Of a stretch of 64,000 bases of DNA, positions 39,023-48,527 are shown in pieces (positions within the stretch are counted from its first letter, which is position 1; the number at the start of each line of letters is the position of its first letter). Below the pieces are notes generated by a model. The model was not told the origin of the DNA, made no database searches, and saw only the letters and a program-made list of their open reading frames with translations. The stretch comes from Cytobacillus oceanisediminis. GTDB taxonomy: Bacteria > Bacillota > Bacilli > Bacillales > Cytobacillaceae. The position numbers were made by a program, and so were the translations under genes. The stretch is taken from positions 372,001-436,000 of the forward strand of contig NZ_SOEE01000001.1 in the NCBI RefSeq assembly GCF_004366035.1. Direction: 5' to 3'.

Positions 39023-40483
39023 TTATTGTTTTTGATAGCGAAGAACCGGCTTTCTTGCAGCCATTGTTTCATCCAGACGGCCAATTACTGTTGTGTGAGG
39101 TGCTTCCTGAACAATCTCAGGGTTTTCCTCAGCTTCTTTAGCTATTTGAATCATGGCGTCGACAAAAGCGTCCAGCGTTTCTTTTGATTCTGTTTCTGTC
39201 GGCTCAATCATTATGCACTCTTCCACGTTAAGCGGGAAGTAGATGGTTGGGGGATGGTAGCCAAAGTCAAGAAGGCGCTTGGCAATATCCAATGTACGCA
39301 CGCCAAGTTTCTTTTGGCGCTTTCCGCTTAAAACGAATTCATGCTTGCAATGTCTGTCAAATGGCAGGTCAAAGAATGGCGCAAGCCTTCTCATCATATA
39401 GTTTGCGTTTAATACCGCATTTTCCGTAACTGCCTTCAGTCCATCTGGCCCCATAGTACGGATATAAGTATAAGCCCGGACATTGATTCCGAAGTTTCCG
39501 TAATATGGCTTTACTCGGCCGATTGATTGCGGACGGTCATAATCAAATTCATATTGGTCACCGTTCTTAACCAAAACAGGCTTCGGAAGGTAAGGAATCA
39601 GATCCTCTTTTACGCCTACTGGCCCTGATCCCGGTCCGCCGCCGCCATGCGGTCCTGTAAAGGTTTTATGCAGGTTAAGGTGAACAACGTCAAACCCCAT
39701 ATCTCCCGGACGTGCTTTTGAAAGTACAGCATTCAGGTTAGCTCCATCATAGTACAGCTTCCCGCCGGCGCCGTGAACAATCTCAGCCATTTCAAGAATG
39801 TTTTCTTCAAACAAACCTAAAGTATTCGGGTTAGTCAGCATAAGGGCAGCAGTGTCCTCGCCAACCACTCGTCTTAAATCCTCTAAATCCACCAGCCCAT
39901 TTTCATTAGATTTAACAGTTACTGTTTCAAAGCCTGCGACTGTCGCGGATGCAGGATTTGTTCCGTGGGCAGAGTCAGGAACGACTACTTTTGTACGCTT
40001 TGTATCGCCATTCGCCTCATGATAAGCACGGATCATCATTAATCCAGTCCATTCTCCATGTGCTCCTGCAGCTGGCTGAAGCGTAACCTCATCCATTCCC
40101 GTAATTTCAATCAGATGCTCCTGCAGATCATACATCAGTTCCAGAGCCCCTTGAACAGAGCTTTCATCCTGCAGCGGGTGCAAGTGGGCAAAACCATTGA
40201 AGCGCGCTACATTCTCATTGATTTTAGGGTTGTATTTCATTGTGCAGGAACCCAGTGGATAAAACCCTGAATCAACGCCATGATTGCGTTTGGAAAGTGC
40301 AGTATAATGACGCATGATATCAAGTTCAGACACTTCCGGCAGCTCAGGCTCTTCCTCTCGCAGGTAGCCTTCGGGAAGAAGTTCGCCCAGGTCAATTTCT
40401 GGAATATCCATTTCAGGCAGGCTATAGCCGATACGGCCTTCTGTGCTTAATTCAAAGATGAGTGGCTGATCTTCCTTATGCAT
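39023..40483 (-). CDS. gcvPB: Glycine dehydrogenase (decarboxylating), subunit 2
   Basis: PLP-carrying half of the P-protein of the glycine cleavage system. 486 aa; PLP lysine in [18 protein letters not shown]-terminal region [26 protein letters not shown] at 40481-40483 follows TGGGGGAT; the SD lies in the end of gcvPA and the genes overlap by eight bases. Splitting of GcvP into two genes is normal in Bacillus. Confidence 0.97.
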   Translation of the reverse strand: MHKEDQPLIFELSTEGRIGYSLPEMDIPEIDLGELLPEGYLREEEPELPEVSELDIMRHYTALSKRNHGVDSGFYPLGSCTMKYNPKINENVARFNGFAHLHPLQDESSVQGALELMYDLQEHLIEITGMDEVTLQPAAGAHGEWTGLMMIRAYHEANGDTKRTKVVVPDSAHGTNPASATVAGFETVTVKSNENGLVDLEDLRRVVGEDTAALMLTNPNTLGLFEENILEMAEIVHGAGGKLYYDGANLNAVLSKARPGDMGFDVVHLNLHKTFTGPHGGGGPGSGPVGVKEDLIPYLPKPVLVKNGDQYEFDYDRPQSIGRVKPYYGNFGINVRAYTYIRTMGPDGLKAVTENAVLNANYMMRRLAPFFDLPFDRHCKHEFVLSGKRQKKLGVRTLDIAKRLLDFGYHPPTIYFPLNVEECIMIEPTETESKETLDAFVDAMIQIAKEAEENPEIVQEAPHTTVIGRLDETMAARKPVLRYQKQ

Positions 40484-41822
40484 GGTAATCCCCCATTTCT
40501 TTAACGAATGCATCGATTTCATCCTTCGTTCTCAATTCCGTTACAGCAACAAGCATATGATTTTTCAGGTCAGAATAATCTCTGCCCAAATCGTAGCCGC
40601 CAATAATGCCCTTTTCCAGAAGCTTTTGATTTACTTCTTTAACAGGCTTATTCAACTTGATGACAAATTCATTAAATGAAGAGCCCTCAAATGGAACTTC
40701 AAAGCCGGCAGCCTTAAATTGCTGTTTTGCATAATGGGCCTTTTGCATGTTGGCAGCAGCCATTTCCTTTACGCCCTTCTTGCCAAGAGCTGTCATCGCT
40801 ACAGATGCGGCAAGTGCGTTTAGAGCCTGATTGGAACAAATATTTGAGGTTGCCTTATCGCGTCGGATATGCTGTTCACGTGCCTGAAGAGTAAGCACGA
40901 ATCCGCGGCGCCCCTGATCGTCTAGCGTTTGTCCGACAAGACGTCCCGGCACTTTCCTCATTAGCTTGGATGTTACGGCAAAATATCCGCAATGGGGGCC
41001 TCCGAAAGCTGTAGGAATTCCGAAAACCTGGGCATCTCCTGCTACAATGTCTGCTCCGAATTTACCCGGAGGTGTCAGTGCGCCAAGTGCAAGCGGGTTG
41101 CTTGAAACAACAAACATGGATTTATGGGCATGGATAATCTCCTCAAGCTCTTTTAAAGGCTCGACTCTGCCAAAAAAGTTAGGATACTGTACAATGACAG
41201 CTGCGATATCATCGCCTATCATTCCATTTAGAGCTTCAAGATCTGTGATGCCGTCTTTATGAGGGATTTCAATCACTTCAATATATTGGCCCTTTGCGTA
41301 TGTCTTGACTACTTCTTTAGATTCAGGGTGAACCGCGCTGGAGATAAGAACTTTCTTGCGGCGTGTGCTGCCTGCGCTAAGCATGGCTGCTTCAGCAAGG
41401 GCTGTTCCGCCATCATACATAGATGAGTTGGCAACATCCATTCCTGTTAACTCACAGATCATTGTCTGGAATTCAAATATTGCCTGAAGCTCTCCCTGGG
41501 AGATTTCCGGCTGGTAAGGAGTATAGGCCGTATAAAACTCTGAACGTGATAGCACATGATCAACAATGATTGGCATGTAATGATCATAAACACCTGCACC
41601 AAGGAAAGATGTATTTGTACGAAGATCAGCATTTTTCTGAGCCATTTTAGTAAGCTCTTTCAGTAAGGCTGTCTCTGATTTTGCCGGCTTGATTTTATAT
41701 TCACCCTTAAACCTTACACTTTCGGGAATATCACTGAATAGTTCTTCCACAGAACTGACGCCGATTTTTTCAAGCATTGCTTTCTGGTCAGACTCTGTCA
41801 TCGGTAAATAGCGATGTTTCAT
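40476..41822 (-). CDS. gcvPA: Glycine dehydrogenase (decarboxylating), subunit 1
   Basis: Partner of GcvPB. 448 aa, equal to the B. subtilis length, starting [13 protein letters not shown] with GGGGGAG seven bases upstream. Signature segments: [30 protein letters not shown] and [11 protein letters not shown]. The preceding ATG (41825) is possible but too close to the SD. Confidence 0.97.
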   Translation of the reverse strand: MKHRYLPMTESDQKAMLEKIGVSSVEELFSDIPESVRFKGEYKIKPAKSETALLKELTKMAQKNADLRTNTSFLGAGVYDHYMPIIVDHVLSRSEFYTAYTPYQPEISQGELQAIFEFQTMICELTGMDVANSSMYDGGTALAEAAMLSAGSTRRKKVLISSAVHPESKEVVKTYAKGQYIEVIEIPHKDGITDLEALNGMIGDDIAAVIVQYPNFFGRVEPLKELEEIIHAHKSMFVVSSNPLALGALTPPGKFGADIVAGDAQVFGIPTAFGGPHCGYFAVTSKLMRKVPGRLVGQTLDDQGRRGFVLTLQAREQHIRRDKATSNICSNQALNALAASVAMTALGKKGVKEMAAANMQKAHYAKQQFKAAGFEVPFEGSSFNEFVIKLNKPVKEVNQKLLEKGIIGGYDLGRDYSDLKNHMLVAVTELRTKDEIDAFVKEMGDYHA

Positions 41823-41838
41823 CATTTTCTCCCCCCGG

Positions 41839-42942
41839 TTAGTTCTTTTCTCTTTTATAAAAAGGTGTTGCTGCAATCTTAGCCTTCAGTCGTTTGCCGC
41901 GGATTTCCACTTCCAATTCCGTTCCCGGCTCCGCATGCTCTTTCTTGATAAGAACAAGGCCAATATTCTTTTTTAATGTCGGAGATTGAGTGCCTGTTGT
42001 CACTTCCCCGATCAGTTCTTCCCCTTTATATACAGGATAGCCATGGCGCGGAATGCCGCGGTCAATCATTTCAATTCCAGCCAGCTTGCGCGGAACCCCA
42101 TTTTCTTTTTGATTCTTAAGCACTTCTTTGCCGATAAAATCAGCTTCTTTATTGACTTTTACAGCAAAGCCGATTCCTGCCTCAAGCGGTGTGATTTCAG
42201 GTGAGAGCTCCTGGCCATAGAGTGCCAGATTGGCTTCAAAGCGAAGAGTATCCCTTGCGCCAAGCCCGCATGGGAGAACGCCTTCTTCTTTGCCTGCTTC
42301 AAGGATTTCATTCCATAACGCGACTGCATCCTTGGCGTCACAATAAACTTCAAATCCGTCTTCTCCTGTATATCCTGTTCTGGAGACTAGCGCTTTCTTT
42401 CCATTCAGATCTACATCCTGCTGGAATTTGAAAAATCCGATATCCGACAGGTTCGTGCCAGCAAGCTTTTGGAGCACTTTTTCTGCAAGCGGTCCCTGAA
42501 TCGCAAGCTGTGCCATATCTTCAGAAAGGTTTTTCAATTCCACATTCCCTTCAGCATGGTCCTGTAGCCAGTTAAAGTCCTTTTCAATATTGGAAGCATT
42601 TACAACCAGCAAATAGTGGTCATCCTCTATTTTATAGACAAGTAAATCATCAACAGTTCCGCCATTCTCATAACACATGGCTGTATATTGAGCACCTGAG
42701 TTCTTTAATTTGGAAATATCGTTCGTCATCATTTTTTGAAGGTATTTAAGGCTATCCGTCCCCTTTACTTCGATTTCACCCATATGGGATACATCAAAAA
42801 GTCCGGCTTTTGTACGGACTGCTTCATGTTCTTCTTTAATGCTTGAAAATTGAACAGGAAGGTCCCAGCCCCCAAAGTCAATGGTTTTTCCTCCGTAATC
42901 TTTGTACACCTCGGATAAAGGCGTGCGTTTTAACTGTGACAT
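41839..42942 (-). CDS. gcvT: Aminomethyltransferase (glycine cleavage T protein)
   Basis: Transfers the methylene group from aminomethyl-lipoyl GcvH to tetrahydrofolate. 367 aa: N-terminal folate-binding GcvT domain ([28 protein letters not shown]) and C-terminal barrel ([16 protein letters not shown]). AAGGGGGA lies upstream of ATG 42942. First gene of gcvT-gcvPA-gcvPB, controlled by the riboswitch upstream. Confidence 0.97.
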   Translation of the reverse strand: MSQLKRTPLSEVYKDYGGKTIDFGGWDLPVQFSSIKEEHEAVRTKAGLFDVSHMGEIEVKGTDSLKYLQKMMTNDISKLKNSGAQYTAMCYENGGTVDDLLVYKIEDDHYLLVVNASNIEKDFNWLQDHAEGNVELKNLSEDMAQLAIQGPLAEKVLQKLAGTNLSDIGFFKFQQDVDLNGKKALVSRTGYTGEDGFEVYCDAKDAVALWNEILEAGKEEGVLPCGLGARDTLRFEANLALYGQELSPEITPLEAGIGFAVKVNKEADFIGKEVLKNQKENGVPRKLAGIEMIDRGIPRHGYPVYKGEELIGEVTTGTQSPTLKKNIGLVLIKKEHAEPGTELEVEIRGKRLKAKIAATPFYKREKN

Positions 42943-42984
42943 TTACTCGTCCCCCTTAAATCTTTTGAAGTTTGTTTAGGAACA

Positions 42985-43190
42985 TAAAAAAGGACAGAGT
43001 ATCCCCTCAAATATGAGAAGATCTCTGTCCTTGCACCTGAAAGTTTACCGAAATCGGCTTTCCCCTTGGGTGGCTTATTAAAAAGCACTCTCCAGAGCTG
43101 CGTCAAACAAGAGTTCTTTTGCCTGAGAGATTCACAGATTTTGCTTGCTCCTTCGGCGCTACAAATGTAGTCTCTCCCCTTGTTGTCATT
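42985..43190 (-). promoter_or_regulatory. Tandem glycine riboswitch with terminator platform
   Basis: Leader RNA of gcvT. The first aptamer (about 43190-43080) has GGGGAGAGACT, GCGCCGAAGGAGCAAG, AATCTCTCAGGCAAAAG and CTCTGGAGAG; the second (about 43080-43025) has CACCCAAGGGGAAAG and AAACTTTCAGGTGCAA. Then follows a long hairpin GGACAGAG ... CTCTGTCC with six T (42985-43031). Glycine binding is expected to prevent termination and switch on the gcv genes. The sequence motifs are those of the gcvT RNA class. Confidence 0.93.
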
Positions 43191-43369
43191 CGCATTTATA
43201 AAATTTTCCAAGTTGGTCATACTTATACCAAACAGAAAAAATAAAGAATCCATTATTTCGGTTAACTAAATGTAATGTGTTAACTTTCAAAACTTTCAAA
43301 GCTATTAACATCGTACCACCTTAACGAGGTTTGGGCAATATCTTTATATAGATAAAAGGAGCTGTTTTT

Positions 43370-45058
43370 ATGACAGTGCAAATTGGCTTTGATTCTGCCT
43401 GGCAGGATGAATTCTTAAAAAGAATTGATGACGACGGCCCATGGGGAAATTGGGAGCTTTATAAACTGGCTGTTGAGGTTGAAAACCACACGACTATTCC
43501 TGATTTTGAAGGCCTGCAGGCTCCAAAGCATCTGCCGAACCTTACTCCCCTTCCCCATCAGCTGGAAGTAGCCAAGCAGGTAGTTGAAAGCATGAACGGC
43601 AAAGCGATTCTTGCTGATGAGGTCGGTCTCGGTAAAACGATTGAAGCTGGTCTGATATTAAAGGAATATATGATCAGGGGACTCGTAAAAAAAGTCCTTA
43701 TACTCGTTCCTGCTTCCCTCGTTTCACAATGGGCCATGGAGCTCAACAGCAAATTTTTCATTCCGGCTGCGGCACAGCGGAAAAGCTATGTATGGGAACA
43801 ATGCGACGTAGTGGTATCATCCATTGATACAGCCAAACGCAATCCCCATCGGGACATTATCTACAGCCTTGATTATGATCTGATCATTATAGACGAAGCT
43901 CACAAGCTTAAAAATAATAAAACCAAAAACTATGAGTTTGTGCAAAACCTGAAAAAGAAATTTTGCCTTCTTTTAACAGCAACACCCATTCAGAATCGCA
44001 TCAGTGAGATATTCAACCTTGTGTCTTTGCTCAAACCGGGCCATCTTGGCAATGAATCAGCTTTTTATGAGAATTATAAAAAGGACTCGCGTTCTTTAAA
44101 CGATGATGCACATCTAAAAGAACTCGTAAATAAAGTAATGATCCGCAACCGCAGGGCAGATACTGGAATTGAATGGACCAAAAGACATGTGGAAACAATA
44201 CCGATTGAATTTTCGCAGGCTGAGCGCGAGCTTTATGATGCTGTAACAGAGCTGCGGGGTGAAGGTGACTGGGTCAGTTCGAGCCAATTTTCAGTGATGA
44301 CCCTGCAAAGAGAGGCGTGCAGCAGCAGAGAAGCTGTCTATTTCACCCTTCAGAATATGCTAAAAAGGCAGGAACAGCCCTCAATAGCTTTTCAGGAAAA
44401 AATACAGTACCTTATTAAAAAAGTAGAAGCTGTCCAGCAAAATTCCAAAGCTCAAAAAGCTCTGGAATTAATACAAACCATCAATGACAAGGTCATAATC
44501 TTTACTGAATACAGAGCAACACAAATGTATCTTCAGTGGTTTTTAAAACAATACGGGATTACATCTGTGCCGTTCAGGGGAGGATTTAAAAGAGGCAAAA
44601 AGGACTGGATGAGGGAGCTTTTCCAAAAGAATGCTCAAGTCCTGATAGCAACAGAAGCAGGAGGAGAAGGGATAAACCTGCAATTCTGCAATCATATCAT
44701 TAATTTTGATCTCCCCTGGAATCCAATGCGTCTCGAACAAAGGATAGGACGTATCCATCGTCTCGGCCAGGAAAAGGATGTCATGATTTATAATTTTGCC
44801 ACGAAAGATACAGTCGAAGAACATGTAATGAAGCTTTTATATGAGAAAATACATCTTTTTGAAAAAGTCATAGGTGATTTGGATGATATTTTATCAAAAC
44901 TTGAATTTGGAAGTATTGACGATCACCTTGTAGACATTTTCGGAAGATCAGCCTCAGAAGGTGAAATGAGAATCAAAATGGAGAACCTGACGAGCATGAT
45001 TCAATTTGCTGAAGATATGAAAGAAGGTGGACTGAATGCAGCAACAGGAAATTCATAA
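43370..45058 (+). CDS. yqhH: SNF2-family DNA/RNA helicase-like ATPase YqhH
   Basis: 562 aa superfamily-2 ATPase. Helicase core from about residue 50: ADEVGLGKTIEAGLILKEY (Walker A), IIIDEAHKLKNN (DEAH box), LLLTATPIQNRISEIFNL, and C-terminal lobe IATEAGGEGINLQFC and EQRIGRIHRLGQ. Related to RapA/HepA-type translocases. Cellular role unknown. Overlaps yqhG by 23 bases, so the two are likely functionally paired, as in B. subtilis. Confidence 0.95.
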   Translation: MTVQIGFDSAWQDEFLKRIDDDGPWGNWELYKLAVEVENHTTIPDFEGLQAPKHLPNLTPLPHQLEVAKQVVESMNGKAILADEVGLGKTIEAGLILKEYMIRGLVKKVLILVPASLVSQWAMELNSKFFIPAAAQRKSYVWEQCDVVVSSIDTAKRNPHRDIIYSLDYDLIIIDEAHKLKNNKTKNYEFVQNLKKKFCLLLTATPIQNRISEIFNLVSLLKPGHLGNESAFYENYKKDSRSLNDDAHLKELVNKVMIRNRRADTGIEWTKRHVETIPIEFSQAERELYDAVTELRGEGDWVSSSQFSVMTLQREACSSREAVYFTLQNMLKRQEQPSIAFQEKIQYLIKKVEAVQQNSKAQKALELIQTINDKVIIFTEYRATQMYLQWFLKQYGITSVPFRGGFKRGKKDWMRELFQKNAQVLIATEAGGEGINLQFCNHIINFDLPWNPMRLEQRIGRIHRLGQEKDVMIYNFATKDTVEEHVMKLLYEKIHLFEKVIGDLDDILSKLEFGSIDDHLVDIFGRSASEGEMRIKMENLTSMIQFAEDMKEGGLNAATGNS

Positions 45059-45830
45059 ATTCCTTGAAAGGTATTTTCACGCAAATGGATGCGAAATAAT
45101 TGATAAAGGCCCGGGTTATATGACCGTACAGCTGACGATTGACTTGGATAAGGAATTAATGAATCGCCCCTTTTACTGGCATTATCTCGAAAAAACAGGC
45201 GGGGTTCCTAACCCAATGCAGCTTACACTTATTACAAACCAGCAGCTCGCCCCTGCGCATATTAAGGGGGAAGTCATTCATTTTGGGTCCCCAAGACTTC
45301 ACCAGATTTTTCATTCTGCCCGAAACCTGGCAGGCTATATACGATTATATGAAAACCACCGGCAGGCACCAGGCATGCAGGTTCCCTTAAGGCCATGGCT
45401 GGGAATGAATGTCCGCGTATCTTATCAATGCGACCGAAAAAGAGATGTCTTTAAATCCATCGGCCTCCAATTAATAAATGGACAAATGGTCGAAAGCTTT
45501 CATGACAGATTGCTTGACATGAGCCTTACACCAAAGATTCCCGACTACTCTTTCACTCTGTCTCCGCTCATTATGCCGGGGAGCGGTGTGTTCAGGGTAG
45601 CTAATTTCATAAAGTCCGAAATTGAACAAGAAGAACATTTATGGGCCGAAGAAGCCCGTAAGCGCTGGCAAAAAGATCTCAGCCTTCTTGAACATTTTTA
45701 TGAAGATGCAGAAGAAAAGGGGGAAAGCTATGAAAACGAGAAAGCAGCCCTTCAAGAGCAATATGAGCCAAAGATTAATATCTCTATAATAAATGGAGGC
45801 CTCTTTTATCTGACAGACAGCGCAGTATGA
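45036..45830 (+). CDS. yqhG: Conserved protein YqhG
   Basis: 264 aa, mixed alpha/beta with an acidic C-terminal helix (EHFYEDAEEKGESYENEKA). No recognised catalytic motif. Always encoded after the yqhH helicase-like gene in Bacillus, so probably its partner. ATG 45036 lies inside the end of yqhH with AAGGTGG SD. Confidence 0.88.
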   Translation: MQQQEIHKFLERYFHANGCEIIDKGPGYMTVQLTIDLDKELMNRPFYWHYLEKTGGVPNPMQLTLITNQQLAPAHIKGEVIHFGSPRLHQIFHSARNLAGYIRLYENHRQAPGMQVPLRPWLGMNVRVSYQCDRKRDVFKSIGLQLINGQMVESFHDRLLDMSLTPKIPDYSFTLSPLIMPGSGVFRVANFIKSEIEQEEHLWAEEARKRWQKDLSLLEHFYEDAEEKGESYENEKAALQEQYEPKINISIINGGLFYLTDSAV

Positions 45831-45838
45831 AATCACAC

Positions 45839-45867
45839 AAAAAACCGGCAGACATTGCCGGTTTTTT
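45839..45867. terminator. Bidirectional terminator between yqhG and yqzE
   Basis: AAAAACCGGCA, GACAT loop, TGCCGGTTTTTT; A/T runs on both sides serve the convergent yqhH-yqhG unit and the comG-aroK-yqzE side. Confidence 0.92.
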
Positions 45868-45876
45868 GCATGAAAT

Positions 45877-46062
45877 CTATTTATGTTTTTTTCTTTTCAT
45901 GCCCAAATAGAAAAGATATGAAAACATGCCAAACCACCTGAATAAAAACGGCTCTTTCATGTCCTTTTTCTCTATTTTATGCCGTTTTCGCTCATCTTTG
46001 GGCTGATCTATATATTTTACTACTGTCTGTGTAAGATACTTTACATAATCGTTGGATTTCAT
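45877..46062 (-). CDS. yqzE: YqzE-family small protein
   Basis: 61 aa, Lys-rich, beginning MKSNDYVKYLTQTVVKYID and containing one short hydrophobic stretch (WFGMFSYLFYLGM) before KRKKHK. Matches YqzE in size and position downstream of comGG. Function unknown. Confidence 0.85.
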   Translation of the reverse strand: MKSNDYVKYLTQTVVKYIDQPKDERKRHKIEKKDMKEPFLFRWFGMFSYLFYLGMKRKKHK

Positions 46063-46140
46063 TTGTCATACCTGCCTTTTTCTGCACATATTGCAATTAA
46101 AGCTTGCATTTTATCATTTACAAGTATGTCCAACTAGTTT

Positions 46141-46638
46141 TCACCCTAAACAATCTGTTATTTCCTGAATTATTTCTGCTTTATCTTTATTAGTGGTATC
46201 AATGACTACATGAGCGGTTTCTTTATATAGTGGCATCCTTTTTTCATAAAGTTCCTGAATCAGCCTTTTTTTATCGCCTTTCAGCAGGGGTCTGGAATGA
46301 TCGTTTTCAATCCGCTTAAATATTTCTTCCGGCGATGCATAAAGGAAGAAAACGATTCCTTTTTCATTCAGCTTTTTTCTGTTTTCAGGTTTAACTACAA
46401 TTCCCCCGCCAGTAGTAACAATTCCCGCTCTATTATCAAATTCATCTAATATAAGAGTTTCAAGGTTTCTGAAGTATTCCTCTCCATGCTCTTCAAAAAT
46501 ATCATTAATATTTTTCTTCTCCCGCATAACTATTTCTTCATCTGTATCGATTACTTCTTGGTTTAAGCAGGATGCAAGCTCTTTTCCAATTGTTGTTTTG
46601 CCGGCACCCATGAATCCGATTAAGTAAATTGGCTTCAT
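46141..46638 (-). CDS. aroK: Shikimate kinase
   Basis: ATP-dependent phosphorylation of shikimate. 165 aa: Walker A GFMGAGKTTIGKELA, shikimate-binding DTDEEI, EEYFRNLE, GGGIV and lid RPLL. ATG at 46636-46638 with GTGGGGA upstream; an overlapping GTG four codons earlier lies in the SD. Sits between comGG and yqzE, nearly touching comGG, so it may be transcribed with the late comG genes. Confidence 0.96.
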   Translation of the reverse strand: MKPIYLIGFMGAGKTTIGKELASCLNQEVIDTDEEIVMREKKNINDIFEEHGEEYFRNLETLILDEFDNRAGIVTTGGGIVVKPENRKKLNEKGIVFFLYASPEEIFKRIENDHSRPLLKGDKKRLIQELYEKRMPLYKETAHVVIDTTNKDKAEIIQEITDCLG

Positions 46639-46650
46639 CTTTATCCCCAC

Positions 46651-47037
46651 TTAGTTTTTTTCAATCCATTTTATCATTTTTTGCAGATCCGTGTCATAGT
46701 AAGCATATCCGAAAATTTCCTTATCAGACCCAATTTTCGTTTTGAAGGTAATTTGAATTAAGCTTGTTGCCACTGGTGAGACTTCATATGAAACAGATCC
46801 ATTTTTAAACGAAAAAATCCCTGACTCATCCGGGTCTATATTTTCGCTTAGCATTTTTTCAGTTTTTTTTAAGGAACACAGTAAGTAATACTCCTGCATC
46901 ATGACGGTTTCCGCCTGATTCACTATCCTTTTCTCAGAAATAAAATGATCTAATTGAATCGTAAGGAGAAAGAGTGCAGCCAGAATGATTGTTAAAGTAA
47001 GTGGATAAGAAAATCCATCCTGATTACGGTACATCAA
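46651..47037 (-). CDS. comGG: Competence minor pseudopilin ComGG
   Basis: 128 aa; N-terminal hydrophobic helix after DGFSYPLTLTIILAALFLL, which resembles but departs from the class III prepilin motif. Needed with the other ComG proteins for the DNA-uptake pseudopilus. Overlaps comGF by 14 bases. Sequence conservation is low in this family; call rests on operon position and N-terminus. Confidence 0.88.
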   Translation of the reverse strand: MMYRNQDGFSYPLTLTIILAALFLLTIQLDHFISEKRIVNQAETVMMQEYYLLCSLKKTEKMLSENIDPDESGIFSFKNGSVSYEVSPVATSLIQITFKTKIGSDKEIFGYAYYDTDLQKMIKWIEKN

Positions 47038-47503
47038 TATCCTCCATATTCATAAGGTAATATAGACGGGCCGAATGCTCCTGATCAAAACTATCCGATA
47101 CATTTATTTCAACTCCGCTTTTAATGGAACTGAATGTTATTCTATCAAGTTTCTGCAGGACAATTTCATGGCCTTTCATATCCACTCTCCTCCTCAAATT
47201 AGAACCATATTTTTCATAAATCACATTTTTCCCGTCTATCGTTAATACAATGGAAACTGGTGATATTTCTGCAGCATCAGCAAGCCTGATCTCTTTTTTC
47301 AGCTGATTGATAAATACATACCACTCAAGCCTTTGCGTCCTGGCTTCCATTTTCCAGTCCTGAAAGAGGAAATGAATGCTGACAGGCAAAAAGGAAGAGA
47401 TCATTAAAAATATTGCAAACGCAAACAGCATTTCCAGCATGGTAAATCCTTTATTGTTGGAATACTTCACACTTTTCTTCCGGTCTATCCCGTACGTTTT
47501 CAT
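47024..47503 (-). CDS. comGF: Competence minor pseudopilin ComGF
   Basis: 159 aa. Prepilin peptidase site NNKGFTMLEMLFAFAIFLMI (cleavage G|F) at about residues 16-36, later residues form the globular domain. Overlaps comGE by 53 bases; a GGAGG lies 12 bases before the ATG, so a downstream start closer to the prepilin motif cannot be excluded. Confidence 0.9.
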   Translation of the reverse strand: MKTYGIDRKKSVKYSNNKGFTMLEMLFAFAIFLMISSFLPVSIHFLFQDWKMEARTQRLEWYVFINQLKKEIRLADAAEISPVSIVLTIDGKNVIYEKYGSNLRRRVDMKGHEIVLQKLDRITFSSIKSGVEINVSDSFDQEHSARLYYLMNMEDIDVP

Positions 47504-47783
47504 ATCTTATGCAAACCTCCATAAATCCTTGGTTTTCGATAGGGAATATTTCATAGACGGTTTGATTTTCTATTATAGTCTTCCCCTCAGGATAATGCCC
47601 TTCCGAGGCGGCCTGCTGAAGACTCTCATAAAGCAGCTGTGTGCTTTTGTAATCCTGTTTTACCTCTTCAGAGTGCTCAATAGCCTTAATAACAAGAGGA
47701 AACATTATGCCCGCTGCAAGCAGAATCCCTGATAAAGACAGAAGGAGCTCAGCCAAAAAGAATCCTTCATTCCTTCTCCACAT
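47451..47783 (-). CDS. comGE: Competence minor pseudopilin ComGE
   Basis: 110 aa beginning MWRRNEGFFLAELLLSLSGI, with a prepilin-like cleavage site G|F and a hydrophobic helix. ATG at 47781-47783 follows GAGGGAG by five bases. Overlaps both neighbours slightly, typical of the tight comG operon. Confidence 0.9.
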   Translation of the reverse strand: MWRRNEGFFLAELLLSLSGILLAAGIMFPLVIKAIEHSEEVKQDYKSTQLLYESLQQAASEGHYPEGKTIIENQTVYEIFPIENQGFMEVCIRYENVRDRPEEKCEVFQQ

Positions 47784-48207
47784 AAAATCTCCCTCTTCCA
47801 ATTAAAAAGGTAATTTTGTATTGGTCATTTCCTGCTTTGACATAGAAAGTACCGAATTTATTTGTAATACCTCCAGGTCCATATTGAAAAAACAATGGCA
47901 TGGTACCCTCCTTAATCTCAATTATTCCAGGATATTCTCTGCTGATGATAGGATCAGCTGCAAACTTTGCCTGGGCGTAATACCTTTTCTTCTCGGGAAC
48001 AATTTGAATAGCTACATCTGTCTGATGGGTGATGGCATAGCTCTGGGCATAAAGCAGGTCAGACTTTAATTGGGAAAAGAACATTCTCTTTTCAAGATTG
48101 AGGAATTGCGGTTTAAGAAGAATAGCTGTAATCGTGGCAATCATAAGGAAAATACTGAAAACGAAAAGAGTTTCTATTAATGTAAAGCCTTCTTTGTTCT
48201 TTATCAT
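47767..48207 (-). CDS. comGD: Competence minor pseudopilin ComGD
   Basis: 146 aa. Class III prepilin leader NKEGFTLIETLFVFSIFLMI at residues 3-22. Probable initiator-tip component of the pseudopilus. Overlaps comGC by four bases (ATGA type) and comGE by 17 bases. Confidence 0.93.
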   Translation of the reverse strand: MIKNKEGFTLIETLFVFSIFLMIATITAILLKPQFLNLEKRMFFSQLKSDLLYAQSYAITHQTDVAIQIVPEKKRYYAQAKFAADPIISREYPGIIEIKEGTMPLFFQYGPGGITNKFGTFYVKAGNDQYKITFLIGRGRFYVEKE

Positions 48208-48527
48208 GACCCTGAAGATTCAACCTTCCCTTCTGCAGAAATCTTAATGGCATCTCCATTTGGACAAGTCGTGGTTTCAGCATTGAGGTATTCGGAATCC
48301 ACTAAATCCTGTATACCTGAAGGAAGCTCTTTATTGTCAATTTCATATGCCTGAACCTGGGCCTGCACCATTTTAACAAACGCATCGCATCCCTTGCTGT
48401 TTATTTTTGAATTGTGTTTCGTTACATTCGGAATGGTGATGATTAAGAGCACGGAAATCACCAATAAAACAATCATCATTTCAATGAGCGTGAACCCTTT
48501 GTCATTATTTACTGTGCGCCATTTCAT
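48204..48527 (-). CDS. comGC: Major competence pseudopilin ComGC
   Basis: 107 aa. Leader DKGFTLIEMMIVLLVISVLL with cleavage G|F by ComC peptidase; two cysteines (SKGCDAF, TTTCPNG) match the intramolecular disulfide of ComGC. Intact main subunit of the DNA-uptake pseudopilus. Overlaps comGB by one base. Confidence 0.96.
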   Translation of the reverse strand: MKWRTVNNDKGFTLIEMMIVLLVISVLLIITIPNVTKHNSKINSKGCDAFVKMVQAQVQAYEIDNKELPSGIQDLVDSEYLNAETTTCPNGDAIKISAEGKVESSGS

